From IMG/VR virus record IMGVR_UViG_3300025128_000066, positions 1-49,418 of that record: 49,418 bases of DNA; one strand, given 5' to 3'. A program made the position numbers and the translations under genes. Positions 1-9,106 of this stretch are shown here, piece after piece. This stretch comes from a virus. A model generated the notes under the pieces. That model was not told the origin of the DNA. It saw nothing but the letters and a program-made list of their open reading frames with translations, and did no database searches. How positions within the stretch are numbered: the stretch's first letter is position 1; every line of letters starts with the position of its first letter.

Positions 1-204
1 TCTTCTTAATTCTATTTTAATCTCATCTATAACCCAATTATATATAGCTCTTATCTTATCCAATATAAAATAATCCCTATGATTACCCACCTGTTTAGCA
101 TTATTAGGGTTATACTCATCTTCCCTGCTAGCGTGTTTTCTTACCAGCGCCTTAAACCTAGAAACAAGGTCTTTTTTATTTATTTGAAAGTTTTTTTCAC
201 TCAT
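1..204 (-). CDS. Unrecognised small protein, N-terminal part (runs off the left edge)
   Basis: An open frame starts with ATG at 204 and stays open for 68 codons to the window edge, so the C-terminus is missing. The start reads MSEKNFQINKKDLVSRF and the sequence is rich in Lys, Arg, Asn and Asp, with a likely amphipathic helix near the cut end (DKIRAIYNWVIDEIK). A GAGA element sits about 9 bases upstream of the ATG. It lies about 100 bases downstream of the last adhesin-like gene on the same strand. I do not recognise the family and assign no function. Confidence 0.6.
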   Translation of the reverse strand, partial: MSEKNFQINKKDLVSRFKALVRKHASREDEYNPNNAKQVGNHRDYFILDKIRAIYNWVIDEIKIELRR

Positions 205-304
205 AGTTTATATTCTCGCTAAAATAACGCATACTAGGTACTACCGTTTTTACTTAAAGTTTTTACTTTACTTTTTCAAATATTAAATTTATCTAGTTAT
301 CAAG

Positions 305-1864
305 TCATCCAATCTTAAAGTTATCAAGTAAAATGTTTGAAGGTACAGTAGCAATAAAGTTTTGGAACACTTCTGAGTCACTTAAGGGCCGGTTAAAAAC
401 TCTAGTAACAGAAACATCATGGGCTACATTAGCGCCAGCTAGTGTACGATCAGACCCCATAAGTAATCTAGGATTAGTTAAAGTAGGCATAGATGTGACA
501 TCAGCAGAGCCGCTGGTATTCTGCACGGCACTGCCAGATATAGTGCCCGATAATGGAAAATTACTTTGAAAAAGAGGCGATGCAGAGGGTGGCCCAACAT
601 AACCTGCGGCAGCTGCAGAAGTACCTGCTAATGGCATCCGTTTACCATCTATATATATCCTCATACCAGAGTTTGAACCCGTAGCGGATATAACTCCTGC
701 AACATGGTACCATCTATTTAATTGAACTGAATGTTGACCGGCTTCACTACCAGTTGCTGCACCAACAGTTCCTGGCGTAGTAGTTAATTCGCCAGCAGTA
801 ATAGAAGATTTATCATTATTAAAACTTAAAGCACCAGCAGACAATGAGAGTTTAAAACCATCGCCGGACAAGCTCGCTGTGCCGTTAGCTCCACCACAAA
901 TATTCATAAAAGTTTGATTACTACCTGTCGCATGAAACCTAACATAAGTCATTAAAGTCATACCATTAGTAACATCATTTCTAGTGTTATATAAAGAAGA
1001 TGTAACACCCTCTAAATAACTACTATTATCTAATCTAAACGCACCTTCCATTGGGCCGCTAGTCCATCCTGTAACAGTAGCAGCGCTTGCACCGGCTCCA
1101 GACACCATATTTCCAGCGACTTGCATTTGACCATGACCGGCAGCTTTTCCTTTAACAGCAGCACTTAATCCATTGAAAGATAAATCAAAAACACCAGTAA
1201 GTCCCGATGAAGTCCACACTTCTTGTTGATCTTGTTGGTTATATAAGTAAGTAGTTATATCAGCACTACCGGCAGCACCATTCATATCAGTGGTAGCATT
1301 AACTACATAAGTACTATTTTGTTTACCTTTAGGTCTAATACCATTGCCTATAACTTTCATGTCTGATAAAGTTGGTAATCCCGTTATTGTTATATCACCA
1401 TAGTTTTGTTCGCCGTCATTAACAATCACATCAATTCTATCAGTACCTTTCATACTCGCAGATATAATATATTGAGTGCCTTCAGATGTGGTGGATAATA
1501 AAGAGCTTGTTGCCGCTGCACCGGCAGACCAATCAGCGTTAGTTTGGCCAAGTCCAGCAGTAATAGAGTTAGCATTTATTCTGTTACTTCCAGTGGCAGA
1601 TGTTAGCCCCATAGAAGATCCTATTGTAATACCTATAACCCCATCACCACTTACTGCGTTACTAGCGCCCGTATCAGATATAGCAGCACTTTCTCTTAAT
1701 GTACTATCTAATAAATGACCTCTAGTTATTCTATACACAGCTATAAAATCATCACCAGTTAATCCTAAATTACTAGTCATTACAAACAAAGGCTGTTTAC
1801 TAAAGTTTGTCTTATTACTTAAAAACCTTGCGGTGTGTTGAACTGTAAAATCTTTAGTTTGCAT
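305..1864 (-). CDS. LamG-type structural/adhesin protein (519 aa)
   Basis: Probably a virion surface protein of the baseplate periphery or tail fibre set. The C-terminal half looks like a LamG/concanavalin-type sandwich: SYLEGVTSSLYNTRNDV, then an extended strand region, then WYHVAGVISATGSNSGMRIY followed by IDGKRMP, the usual 'WyHvA...iYiDG' signature of phage LamG proteins. It is low in Cys and rich in Gly, Ser, Thr and Ala, as adhesins often are. The start has a good ribosome site (GGAG, spaced about 7 bases) and lies one base after the preceding stop. It is the last of a run of five large structural genes. Ligand unknown; a carbohydrate or surface glycan is the usual guess for LamG folds. 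There is no signal peptide, as expected for a cytoplasmically assembled virion protein. Confidence 0.75.
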   Translation of the reverse strand: MQTKDFTVQHTARFLSNKTNFSKQPLFVMTSNLGLTGDDFIAVYRITRGHLLDSTLRESAAISDTGASNAVSGDGVIGITIGSSMGLTSATGSNRINANSITAGLGQTNADWSAGAAATSSLLSTTSEGTQYIISASMKGTDRIDVIVNDGEQNYGDITITGLPTLSDMKVIGNGIRPKGKQNSTYVVNATTDMNGAAGSADITTYLYNQQDQQEVWTSSGLTGVFDLSFNGLSAAVKGKAAGHGQMQVAGNMVSGAGASAATVTGWTSGPMEGAFRLDNSSYLEGVTSSLYNTRNDVTNGMTLMTYVRFHATGSNQTFMNICGGANGTASLSGDGFKLSLSAGALSFNNDKSSITAGELTTTPGTVGAATGSEAGQHSVQLNRWYHVAGVISATGSNSGMRIYIDGKRMPLAGTSAAAAGYVGPPSASPLFQSNFPLSGTISGSAVQNTSGSADVTSMPTLTNPRLLMGSDRTLAGANVAHDVSVTRVFNRPLSDSEVFQNFIATVPSNILLDNFKIG

Positions 1865-1865
1865 T

Positions 1866-3635
1866 TTAGTCTCCTACCATCCAGCTTATTTCACCACTTT
1901 TTCTAATTTGTTCTGGGCCAACGAAATTAGAAGGAAAAACTCCTTCACTCAATTGCAACCCATCAACTCTAAATAATGCGCCCGCGGTATTTGCAGTTGA
2001 ACCTAATGATTGTATAGTAACACTACCCGTCATATTACTTTCATTAAAATCGGCTGATGCAGTCTTTCTTACATATATTGGCACCCATACATTTCTATCC
2101 ATTATAGCTGTAGTTGAAACTGCGTTTGATGATGCACCTAACCTAAATGTAACTTGTGCTGATGGTGAACCAGATGTTAATAATAATCTTAAGGATAAAG
2201 TATAATCATTTTTATCAAATAATAAGTGACCATAATCTATAGTGTGTATTGCTCCTTGACCGGCGGCACTTGTGTTAACAGTATAAGCCGATGAACCATA
2301 GAATATATTAAGAGTGTCATATAATACTGTAGCCGAACCAGACGCAGACCAAGTATTGCTAGCACAACTAACTAGATTATCTACTCCTCTTTGCAAGTTA
2401 ATGGCATTTTGATTATCATGTATAACTAACATTCCACCATGATCATACGTACCACCCCTAGGATCAGATAAATCAATTTGCCCTGTAATAGACTTATTTA
2501 ATCCTGTTACTGTTTGACCAGCTACAATAGTTTGCTCTTCGGAAAAATCTAATGTTCCGACAAAGTTTTGCGGAGTGGCGCTATGACCATATTGAGTTGA
2601 GTCAGGCACCGAATCAGCAACACTTGCAAAAAGATCTACAGCAGACAGGGTTTCAAACCTCCACCAAGCTGCTAAATACTCTGCCGAAGGTGCAAAATCT
2701 AACTTTACTTGAGCAGCATTTGTTTGACTATCAAAAGCGTCAGTAGGAACTCCAATATTACCTTTATTAGCTAAAGCTCCAATAGAGTTTGTTGTCCCAC
2801 TATTCAACCATAATCTCATTTCATCTAACTTACCATCAAAACTAATAGCTCTACTATAGCCATAACTAACCGCTTCAGCAGTAGCTGGAAATGGTAACCC
2901 CGAACCACCTAATGCTAAGTCTGTCAATCCAGCTACGGTGCTTTCCCTATTCAATGTACCGTTGATATACATTTTCATAGTGCTACGAAGAGGCAGATAC
3001 GGTATTGACGCAGCACCCGCGTTACTACTGGCAGTATATTCACACCATACATGAGTCCATTGGTTTGCGGGTATATCGCAAGTAGAGGTAAGTGAATAGG
3101 CAAATGTTGAGCCAGTAGCAAACTGAAAGTCAATATAATGAGCCGAAGCCGACCCCTGTACTGTAGATGCATCTGAACCAAACGCACTTACAGCATATAT
3201 TGTGCGAGCCATGTAATTACCATCAAAACCTATCGTTGAAGATGTAGAGTTTCTTTGAATTGTAACTTCAAAAAACTCACTCCCCAATCCTGTACCTGTT
3301 AAAGAAGAGTCTAATCTTATCCACGCCTCTAACGCTAAATTATTTGCTGTAGCGCCCTGTTTTGGATCATACGTACCTATTTCTTGCAACAATATCTCTG
3401 TTCCTAACCCACCTGTTGTCGGCAATTTCAAAAAATCATCTGTTCCATCAAACTCTAAAGATTGTTTTGAGCCTGTTAACACACCGTCAACATTAATACC
3501 AGTTTGAGGCACATCATTGGGTAAGTCAGATGTAGGTGTATCGGTAAGATTAAGGGCTTCGGGGTCTTCAATAAGCCGCGAAAGAATCTTTTGATAATCA
3601 CCCGATATTGCTGCGTTAATATATTTAAATGCCAT
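1866..3635 (-). CDS. LamG plus carbohydrate-binding-like structural protein (589 aa)
   Basis: Likely a baseplate-periphery or fibre protein. After a short N-terminal segment (MAFKYINAAISGDYQ), residues about 60-310 carry a LamG-like domain: SLEFDGTDDFLKLP, LALEAWIRLDSS, WTHVWCEYTAS, MKMYINGTL and GKLDEMRLWLNSG. A second beta-rich region at about 430-580 (DYTLSLRLLLTSG, RNVWVPIYVRK, FRVDGLQLSEG) resembles jelly-roll carbohydrate-binding modules. The 'LEFDGTDDFLKLP' opening and 'DEMRLWL' close are classic LamG landmarks; the jelly-roll call is weaker. It lies 8 bases after the preceding gene and 1 base before the next, so it is probably co-translated with its neighbours. Confidence 0.75.
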   Translation of the reverse strand: MAFKYINAAISGDYQKILSRLIEDPEALNLTDTPTSDLPNDVPQTGINVDGVLTGSKQSLEFDGTDDFLKLPTTGGLGTEILLQEIGTYDPKQGATANNLALEAWIRLDSSLTGTGLGSEFFEVTIQRNSTSSTIGFDGNYMARTIYAVSAFGSDASTVQGSASAHYIDFQFATGSTFAYSLTSTCDIPANQWTHVWCEYTASSNAGAASIPYLPLRSTMKMYINGTLNRESTVAGLTDLALGGSGLPFPATAEAVSYGYSRAISFDGKLDEMRLWLNSGTTNSIGALANKGNIGVPTDAFDSQTNAAQVKLDFAPSAEYLAAWWRFETLSAVDLFASVADSVPDSTQYGHSATPQNFVGTLDFSEEQTIVAGQTVTGLNKSITGQIDLSDPRGGTYDHGGMLVIHDNQNAINLQRGVDNLVSCASNTWSASGSATVLYDTLNIFYGSSAYTVNTSAAGQGAIHTIDYGHLLFDKNDYTLSLRLLLTSGSPSAQVTFRLGASSNAVSTTAIMDRNVWVPIYVRKTASADFNESNMTGSVTIQSLGSTANTAGALFRVDGLQLSEGVFPSNFVGPEQIRKSGEISWMVGD

Positions 3636-3643
3636 TTTAAATC

Positions 3644-4633
3644 CTATATATCTATTTGTACTTTAAAGGTTATCGGTAAGTCCGTAGGTTTCTTCAAAGG
3701 TCTTGCTAATTTTGCTACAGCCATTAAGTCGTGGTTGTTGTCATACAAACCAACCGTTGTAATATAAGGTCCAGCACCGGCCCCCGTCATTGACGAAGTA
3801 AGTCTAAATCTATCTGTACTAGCGGTTAAAGGTGATTTAGTCCATAAATTGTTATATGCTTGTTGTATTTCTCCAGCACTTGTTGTGTCGCTACTTACTG
3901 TACCTGTTAAAGCCGAGGTGAAGTTAGTAGAAAAATTCATTTCATCCGGCTGACATTTACAAAATACACTTATGCTTGTACCTAAAACTTTTGTCTTATA
4001 TTTTACAGATGTAACAGAAGTTGCTACTTCTCTCATATTCGCAGTGGTTACCACAAACATTCCCTCATCAATTAAAGAAACGCCAATAGTATTCCCTGTA
4101 GATTTTTGAATGAATTGACCCGAACCAGAATCATAATAATCACCGGCAATACTAACACCTGCATAATTAGTTCCGGTAACTGTTGCTGTTAACCCTCCAG
4201 CTTGCAAACCCATATCAAATAATCTTTTTCTTAATGCAAAAACCCCAATATCATTTACTCCAGCAGAATCAATAGCGCCAGTAGTTGTTCCTGTAAAGCT
4301 ATTCGTAAATCCCCTGTTACTTAATATCATTCCTACGCTCATAAAATAACCCGACTTAGAACCTGTAACACTTGCTGTCATAGCGGTCATAGAATCTCTA
4401 GGAGAAGCTACCATGCCATGATCAGTAGCACCATCAATAGCATTAGCCATTGTAACGCCACTTAATCCACTTAATGTAAATTGCCTTGATGTTTCAAAAT
4501 TGCAAATATAAGTGTCATTAACATTTAGTGGAGAATAAGCGGTTTGAATTAATGGATGAGTAGGTGTAGGAATTACCGGCCCACCAGTAACTGAACCATC
4601 TATCATTGTTTGTTGTGTAATAGTTGTTGGCAT
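3644..4633 (-). CDS. Virion structural protein with shared 'GLY..N.LMAVAKL' C-terminal module (329 aa)
   Basis: No enzyme motif is visible. The N-terminus (MPTTITQQTMIDGSVTGGP) is followed by Gly/Ser/Thr-rich beta-type sequence. The C-terminus contains DEMNFSTNFT, then YITTVGLYDNNHDLMAVAKL, ending with RPLKKPTDLPITFKVQIDI. The same module, in the same order, closes the proteins at 4643-6994 and 7010-7885, so these are partial paralogues. Two Cys (CKC) precede the DEMNFS motif. Comparable C-termini are familiar from structural proteins of marine T4-like phages, and on that basis it is called a baseplate/virion component. Exact position in the particle is unknown. Confidence 0.65.
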   Translation of the reverse strand: MPTTITQQTMIDGSVTGGPVIPTPTHPLIQTAYSPLNVNDTYICNFETSRQFTLSGLSGVTMANAIDGATDHGMVASPRDSMTAMTASVTGSKSGYFMSVGMILSNRGFTNSFTGTTTGAIDSAGVNDIGVFALRKRLFDMGLQAGGLTATVTGTNYAGVSIAGDYYDSGSGQFIQKSTGNTIGVSLIDEGMFVVTTANMREVATSVTSVKYKTKVLGTSISVFCKCQPDEMNFSTNFTSALTGTVSSDTTSAGEIQQAYNNLWTKSPLTASTDRFRLTSSMTGAGAGPYITTVGLYDNNHDLMAVAKLARPLKKPTDLPITFKVQIDI

Positions 4634-4642
4634 TTATTTTTC

Positions 4643-6994
4643 CTAAAAATCTAATTTTACTTGGCCGCCCAAAGTAATGGCCTCGTCTTTTCTTACTGGT
4701 TTGGAAAGCTTTGCAACTGCTAACAAATCATTATTATGATTATATAATCCAATACTTGTGATGTAGCTTGCTGGTTCATCAAAAATACTTCCACCCGTTT
4801 CTGGATTAATCCCTGTAGGATTACCTGAGAAATTCATTTCACTACCAGAAGCCACAGCATCAACTAATAACCTTCCTCTATCAGTTTGAGCATGATACAC
4901 AACCCGTTGAAAATTAAATGCAGTATTGTTGTGACCTGTTACCGCAAAACCAAAATCTCCAGTAACACCACTAGCAGGAAATGTGAAATCTAAACGGGCA
5001 TTTGAATCATCACCATCAATTGTTACTAGACCTAGGTCATAAAAAGCTAAACCTATTCTCTTTATATTATCTTGTATAGTTTTTCTAACAATTCTACCTT
5101 GTGTATTCTTACTATCTACAGGGTTGTTAATTTGTGGTTGATCAAAATAAAGAAAATCTCTTGGAATACCGGAAACTTGTAAATCGGTAATTGTATTTCC
5201 GCTTACACCATTAGTTATATCCTTAGAATCCAACAATTTAACAATTCCATTACCCACAACACTACCAGTATTAGAAGATATATTACCTAATACTGCGCTT
5301 CCATCAACCATACCACCAGAAATATCAGCTCCAGTTATACCGTTTAAGTTATTAAAATACCACCAAGCTACAATATTAGAAGCAGAAGAGGTGCCGGTCA
5401 ATGACGTACTTTTAAAATTGGTAAAACTTAACCCTAAAGGGTTAGAGCCATTAGTTTGAGCATCTGTTGGGTCTAAATTTATTAGCTTTCCTACACCATC
5501 TTTAGTTCCAGTTGTTCCATCTTTTAATCTTTGATTCCATAACCTAACATGAGCAATTTGACCATCGTACAACCCTTCTAGTTGTGAATCATTTTGGCCG
5601 GCCAATTCTCCTATATCACCAACTCTTACTCCATCGTTTCTATTATAATTAGATGCCCCAACATAAACATTATTACCTGACGGCGCTCCAGTTAAACTAG
5701 CACTATATGGAAACAACTCTGTGTTTTTTATAGGTATTCTTTGGTCTAACATATTAGCTTGAATGGCTGGACCTCCAGCTGCATCAGCTCCGGATAGTCT
5801 CGGAAAAACTTGTTCTTTGTTGGGTAGTTTATACCCATCTATATACCCCATAATAATGCCAGCACCTCGTTCAGCAGAGGAGTCATTAGCAGGTAATTCC
5901 ATTTCATTAATATCCCATGAAACTACTATATGATGAAAATCTCCATCATATAGATCTATACCAACATCAGCGGGCACAAATAAGCCAGAGGCTTGTACAT
6001 TAGGTTGAGCAAAGTCTTCAGAAAAAGCAGCGCCTGTATCAGCATCTCTTATATAAAATCTAAAAGCCGGCTCTCTATTATCCGCCGATTGAGTAAGCTC
6101 CAACTTCATAAACTTGTCTTTAGTTAACGTGTCTTGAGTTGTAGCTAATCTTCTAAAATATAAAACAGAGTTTGATTTCATTGGTCTAACAACAGCTTCT
6201 ATTGTACATGCAGTTCTAATTGTATCTAAATTATTACCAGCCGTGTATCCGACACCATTAGTTACAGCAAACGGATTAGCTAATGATGTAGATACATTTA
6301 CACCAAAAAATGATTTACGGCCCGTTCCTTCATTACCACCAAATGGATTTTTTAAATCTAACGCAGTAGTATAAGCTGAAACATTTGGAGTTTCACTGCC
6401 AAAAACTCCACTTGCTATTGTAGTATAAGCAGCATTAGCTGATGCTCCATCAATAGAAGCAGTTAATGAAGTATTAGAATCGTTAATTTGAAATTTAAAT
6501 GCAGCTTGTTTATAAGAAGAATGAAAGATATCTTTTCTTAAGTTAATTTGCCTCATTACTGATATTTTAGTTCCAGCAGAAGATGAGCTAACTAGAGCGG
6601 AAGTGCTTTGGTAGTCATTGTCTGGTCGATACAAATAACCTTGAGCATATCTAAAAAGATCTTGGCTTGACTGCAAAGAACTACCATTAGTAGAAGAGTT
6701 ATATGTTTGGTCTGCAGAACTCAGAAAAACACCAGTGGTAATGTCTGCTGTTAAAGTTTGACCAGCTAAAACATTGTTATCAAAATTCCACTGATACTTT
6801 ACTTCTTTTGAGTCTGTTTCATTAAACGCAGGTTTAGTACCTGCTTTAAAAACATCTAACTTACCTAAAGAGCGTATTCCGGTAAATAAATGAAGATGAC
6901 TAGCGCAAGGGCTGTCTTCAGATATAGAGATAGTTTGCTCTTCGACAAATGGTCGTGGGTTAATTTCATTTTCTTCAAAAGCTTTATATGCCAT
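4643..6994 (-). CDS. Large LamG structural protein with shared C-terminal module (783 aa)
   Basis: A beta-rich virion protein. The N-terminus MAYKAFEENEINPRPFVEEQ leads into a long Ser/Ala/Asn-rich part. A LamG-like domain lies at about 255-490: CTIEAVVRPMKSNSVLYFRR, DGDFHHIVVSWDINEM, IIMGYIDGYKLP and QIAHVRLWNQRLKDG. The last 80 residues carry the module shared with both flanking genes: EMNFSGNPTGINPE, then YITSIGLYNHNNDLLAVAKL and SKPVRKDE. It lies 15 bases after the upstream gene and 9 before the downstream one. It may form a host-binding blade on the baseplate; that role is inferred from the LamG fold and position, not shown. Confidence 0.72.
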   Translation of the reverse strand: MAYKAFEENEINPRPFVEEQTISISEDSPCASHLHLFTGIRSLGKLDVFKAGTKPAFNETDSKEVKYQWNFDNNVLAGQTLTADITTGVFLSSADQTYNSSTNGSSLQSSQDLFRYAQGYLYRPDNDYQSTSALVSSSSAGTKISVMRQINLRKDIFHSSYKQAAFKFQINDSNTSLTASIDGASANAAYTTIASGVFGSETPNVSAYTTALDLKNPFGGNEGTGRKSFFGVNVSTSLANPFAVTNGVGYTAGNNLDTIRTACTIEAVVRPMKSNSVLYFRRLATTQDTLTKDKFMKLELTQSADNREPAFRFYIRDADTGAAFSEDFAQPNVQASGLFVPADVGIDLYDGDFHHIVVSWDINEMELPANDSSAERGAGIIMGYIDGYKLPNKEQVFPRLSGADAAGGPAIQANMLDQRIPIKNTELFPYSASLTGAPSGNNVYVGASNYNRNDGVRVGDIGELAGQNDSQLEGLYDGQIAHVRLWNQRLKDGTTGTKDGVGKLINLDPTDAQTNGSNPLGLSFTNFKSTSLTGTSSASNIVAWWYFNNLNGITGADISGGMVDGSAVLGNISSNTGSVVGNGIVKLLDSKDITNGVSGNTITDLQVSGIPRDFLYFDQPQINNPVDSKNTQGRIVRKTIQDNIKRIGLAFYDLGLVTIDGDDSNARLDFTFPASGVTGDFGFAVTGHNNTAFNFQRVVYHAQTDRGRLLVDAVASGSEMNFSGNPTGINPETGGSIFDEPASYITSIGLYNHNNDLLAVAKLSKPVRKDEAITLGGQVKLDF

Positions 6995-7009
6995 TTCATT
7001 TTATTTTTC

Positions 7010-7885
7010 TTAATACTGCAATCTAACTGCGAATACCTTTTCGGTGTCAAAATCCTTCTTTACAGGAGGAGCAGTTTTAGCGACAGCTACTAGCTCATTA
7101 TCATTGTTATACAAGCCAATCGTTGTAATAAACGATGTCGGCATACCAGTTAAGTTAGAAGAGATAGAGCCTAAAGAAGCGTTTGCGATTGCAGTTGGAT
7201 TGTTAGAATAATTAAACTCTTGATTAAAAGCTCTTGTAAAGAAAACACTTCTCTTTAACATATTCAAGCTTATAAAGCTTATATTGTTTATGGCTACATT
7301 ACCAGCAGTTGCGCCAGGTCCAAAAGTAAAACCAGATGCCGAATCTATCAAAAAGTCTGTATTTCTTGAATAATCACCACCGTGAAATACCATCGTTCCA
7401 GTATCATAAAAAATAGTTCCTACAATGTTGGTAGTATCTGCTTTTTCTACTAAATCACCTTTACGACCAACAGCACCAGAAATAGATTGTTCGGGTTGAT
7501 CAATAATAACTTTATTCGCTTGTGTTCCAAAAGAAAATGTTCCTGTAACACTACCCGATAAAATTGCGTCGTCAGCAGTTGTTCTACCAATAGTAAGAAC
7601 CCTTGATATACCTGTAGTAGCAATATTATTCTGAGCTACTGGTATTCTATTGGCAGCCGATGAGGAGAAGAAATAGTTTGAAATGTTGCGAAAAGCAGCA
7701 CTTAGGGGAGTACTTGTGGTGGTTCCCTTAGCATTAACTAAAAAGCCAGTGGAGGTAGCCTCCATTACAAAAGCATTTAAACTTCTTTCTTGCGCGGCTG
7801 TAGCAGATGTAATCTCATAATTTGTTTTGGTCAATACTTCAGTGTTAATTACATCGCGGCCTAAGTCATAATTATTTATAGACAT
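7010..7885 (-). CDS. Virion structural protein with shared C-terminal module (291 aa)
   Basis: The shortest of three consecutive proteins sharing a C-terminal module. Here the module reads EFNYSNNPTAIA, then FITTIGLYNNDNELVAVAKT and PPVKKDFDTEKVFAVRLQY. The front half (MSINNYDLGRDVINTEVLTK) has no LamG and consists of short beta-type segments rich in Thr, Gly and Asn. The ribosome site AAGGAA lies about 8 bases before the ATG. Of the three copies this one looks most like a minimal carrier of the module. It resembles structural proteins of marine T4-like phages; probably a baseplate-associated component. No catalytic motif was found. Confidence 0.65.
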   Translation of the reverse strand: MSINNYDLGRDVINTEVLTKTNYEITSATAAQERSLNAFVMEATSTGFLVNAKGTTTSTPLSAAFRNISNYFFSSSAANRIPVAQNNIATTGISRVLTIGRTTADDAILSGSVTGTFSFGTQANKVIIDQPEQSISGAVGRKGDLVEKADTTNIVGTIFYDTGTMVFHGGDYSRNTDFLIDSASGFTFGPGATAGNVAINNISFISLNMLKRSVFFTRAFNQEFNYSNNPTAIANASLGSISSNLTGMPTSFITTIGLYNNDNELVAVAKTAPPVKKDFDTEKVFAVRLQY

Positions 7886-7896
7886 TATTTATTTCC

Positions 7897-8469
7897 TTAT
7901 GCTGCAGCGCCAGAAGCACTTACCGTTAAAGTGAACTCTTTTCTTGCTCCACTATTGATACCCGTAATATCCATAATAGTTTGACCAGCTTTTCCACCAG
8001 CATTAGCACCAGTTCTTACCGTAAAAGTGCCTACACCGTTTTCATTAGGAATAGCGGTTGTGTTTTCTAAAGCACCAATATCTGTATCTCTAACAGTAGC
8101 CGTATAACCCTGTACATCACTGCCATTTTCTGTATTTACAGTAACACTTAAGTTGTCACCATAATTTATAGTTCCAGAAGTAGGCGATATTTGCAGGTTG
8201 GCTATTTTCAAACTACCCCTTGGTAATGTTATAAGCCTATACAGTAAAGCTACATTCTCATTAGATATAGGTTCCAATACCGGTAGATTTAAAATATCGG
8301 CATCTTGATCCGTAGATTTTGTTGCATCATAAAGTTGATAGTTAATTTCATCATCACCAAAAGCAAACTTAGTGATTTGAAAGCTACCATCATTCCTCGC
8401 GAGAAGTTCTCTACCTTTTCTTGTAAGTATCGCGTCTATTACAGCGGTAGAGCTATCTAAAAATGCCAT
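7897..8469 (-). CDS. Structural protein with conserved phage N-terminus and Ig-like domain (190 aa)
   Basis: The N-terminal 50 residues (FLDSSTAVIDAILTRKGREL followed by FQITKFAFGDDEINY) match a segment recurrent in phage structural proteins near baseplate or fibre genes. From about residue 95 an Ig-like domain follows: LQISPTSGTINYGDNLSVTV, YTATVRDTDIG, GVGTFTVRTGANAG and REFTLTVSASG, with the alternating hydrophobic strands typical of bacterial Ig-like (Big-type) folds. It ends in Ala/Ser residues. It is probably a virion decoration or baseplate attachment protein. It opens the run of adhesin-like genes and follows a 61-base gap that may hold a promoter. Confidence 0.65.
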   Translation of the reverse strand: MAFLDSSTAVIDAILTRKGRELLARNDGSFQITKFAFGDDEINYQLYDATKSTDQDADILNLPVLEPISNENVALLYRLITLPRGSLKIANLQISPTSGTINYGDNLSVTVNTENGSDVQGYTATVRDTDIGALENTTAIPNENGVGTFTVRTGANAGGKAGQTIMDITGINSGARKEFTLTVSASGAAA

Positions 8470-8522
8470 AGTTTTTTCCTTTTATTAATCTTAATAAATA
8501 TATATACCAAGATAAATCCTAT

Positions 8523-8535
8523 ATAAATATTTATG
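8523..8535 (-). promoter_or_regulatory. Possible late promoter element (CATAAATA) within a palindrome
   Basis: Reading the minus strand, CATAAATA at 8535-8528 differs by one base from the T4 late promoter core TATAAATA and lies about 60 bases before the ATG of the Ig-like protein gene. It is half of the perfect palindrome ATAAATATTTAT (8523-8534) and overlaps the stop codon of the upstream gene. A gp55-like sigma is encoded in the window, so late-type promoters are expected. In AT-rich DNA such matches also arise by chance. Confidence 0.25.
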
Positions 8536-9094
8536 TAGTTTCCTTTTTGGTTTCTTTTGCTGATACTTTTGTTTTTGTTTCTTCGACAACTTTAGTATCT
8601 TCAGTTGTTTTCTTTCTTGCTCTTGGTTTAACTTGAGGTGAAACCTCAGTAATTTCAAATGGAAAGTCGCTTGAAGCTTTTGGATTTCTATAAATAACCT
8701 TTGTTGGAACCAACGCACTTTTTTTAATAAGATCCATTTTAGAATCAATTTCATCGTGAAATCTGTCAATATAAATAATACTAGCTTTCATAATGTTTTC
8801 TTCAAATCTTTCTTCCATTCTATCCGACTCAAAAGAGCAATTAAACAAATTACTAACTTTCAACGATTCTTCAGCCGAAGGGCTAAACGTATCATTATTA
8901 TCATCAATAGAAAGAACACGAACTGAATCATTTTTTTCAGCAGCAGCGGCAGCTAATCTAACTGTAACTTGACCAGCATACGTTCCCACCTCTAAAATAT
9001 TAGTTGTATTTTTATTAATTAAGTCTTTAACCAAACTATATAAACTCTTTTCTGCTTCATCAGAAATTTGCTTATACTTATTTAAATAAACCAT
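8531..9094 (-). CDS. Class I methyltransferase-fold protein with charged tail (187 aa)
   Basis: Residues about 25-120 look like a Rossmann-type class I methyltransferase. TTNILEVGTYAGQVTVRLA matches motif I (E-x-G-x-x-x-G), RVLSIDDNNDTF provides the acidic end of strand 2, and ASIIYIDRFHDEIDSKMD resembles the 'iDgdH' strand 4 of the Methyltransf_24-type group. The last 40 residues are Lys, Glu and Thr rich (PRARKKTTEDTKVVEETKTK) and probably disordered. It is embedded between the gpI-like and Ig-like structural genes, 12 bases after the former. It could be a true modifying enzyme for a virion protein or glycan, or a methyltransferase fold recruited as a structural part. The substrate cannot be told. 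Confidence 0.6.
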   Translation of the reverse strand: MVYLNKYKQISDEAEKSLYSLVKDLINKNTTNILEVGTYAGQVTVRLAAAAAEKNDSVRVLSIDDNNDTFSPSAEESLKVSNLFNCSFESDRMEERFEENIMKASIIYIDRFHDEIDSKMDLIKKSALVPTKVIYRNPKASSDFPFEITEVSPQVKPRARKKTTEDTKVVEETKTKVSAKETKKETT

Positions 9095-9106
9095 CGTTTC
9101 CTCCTT

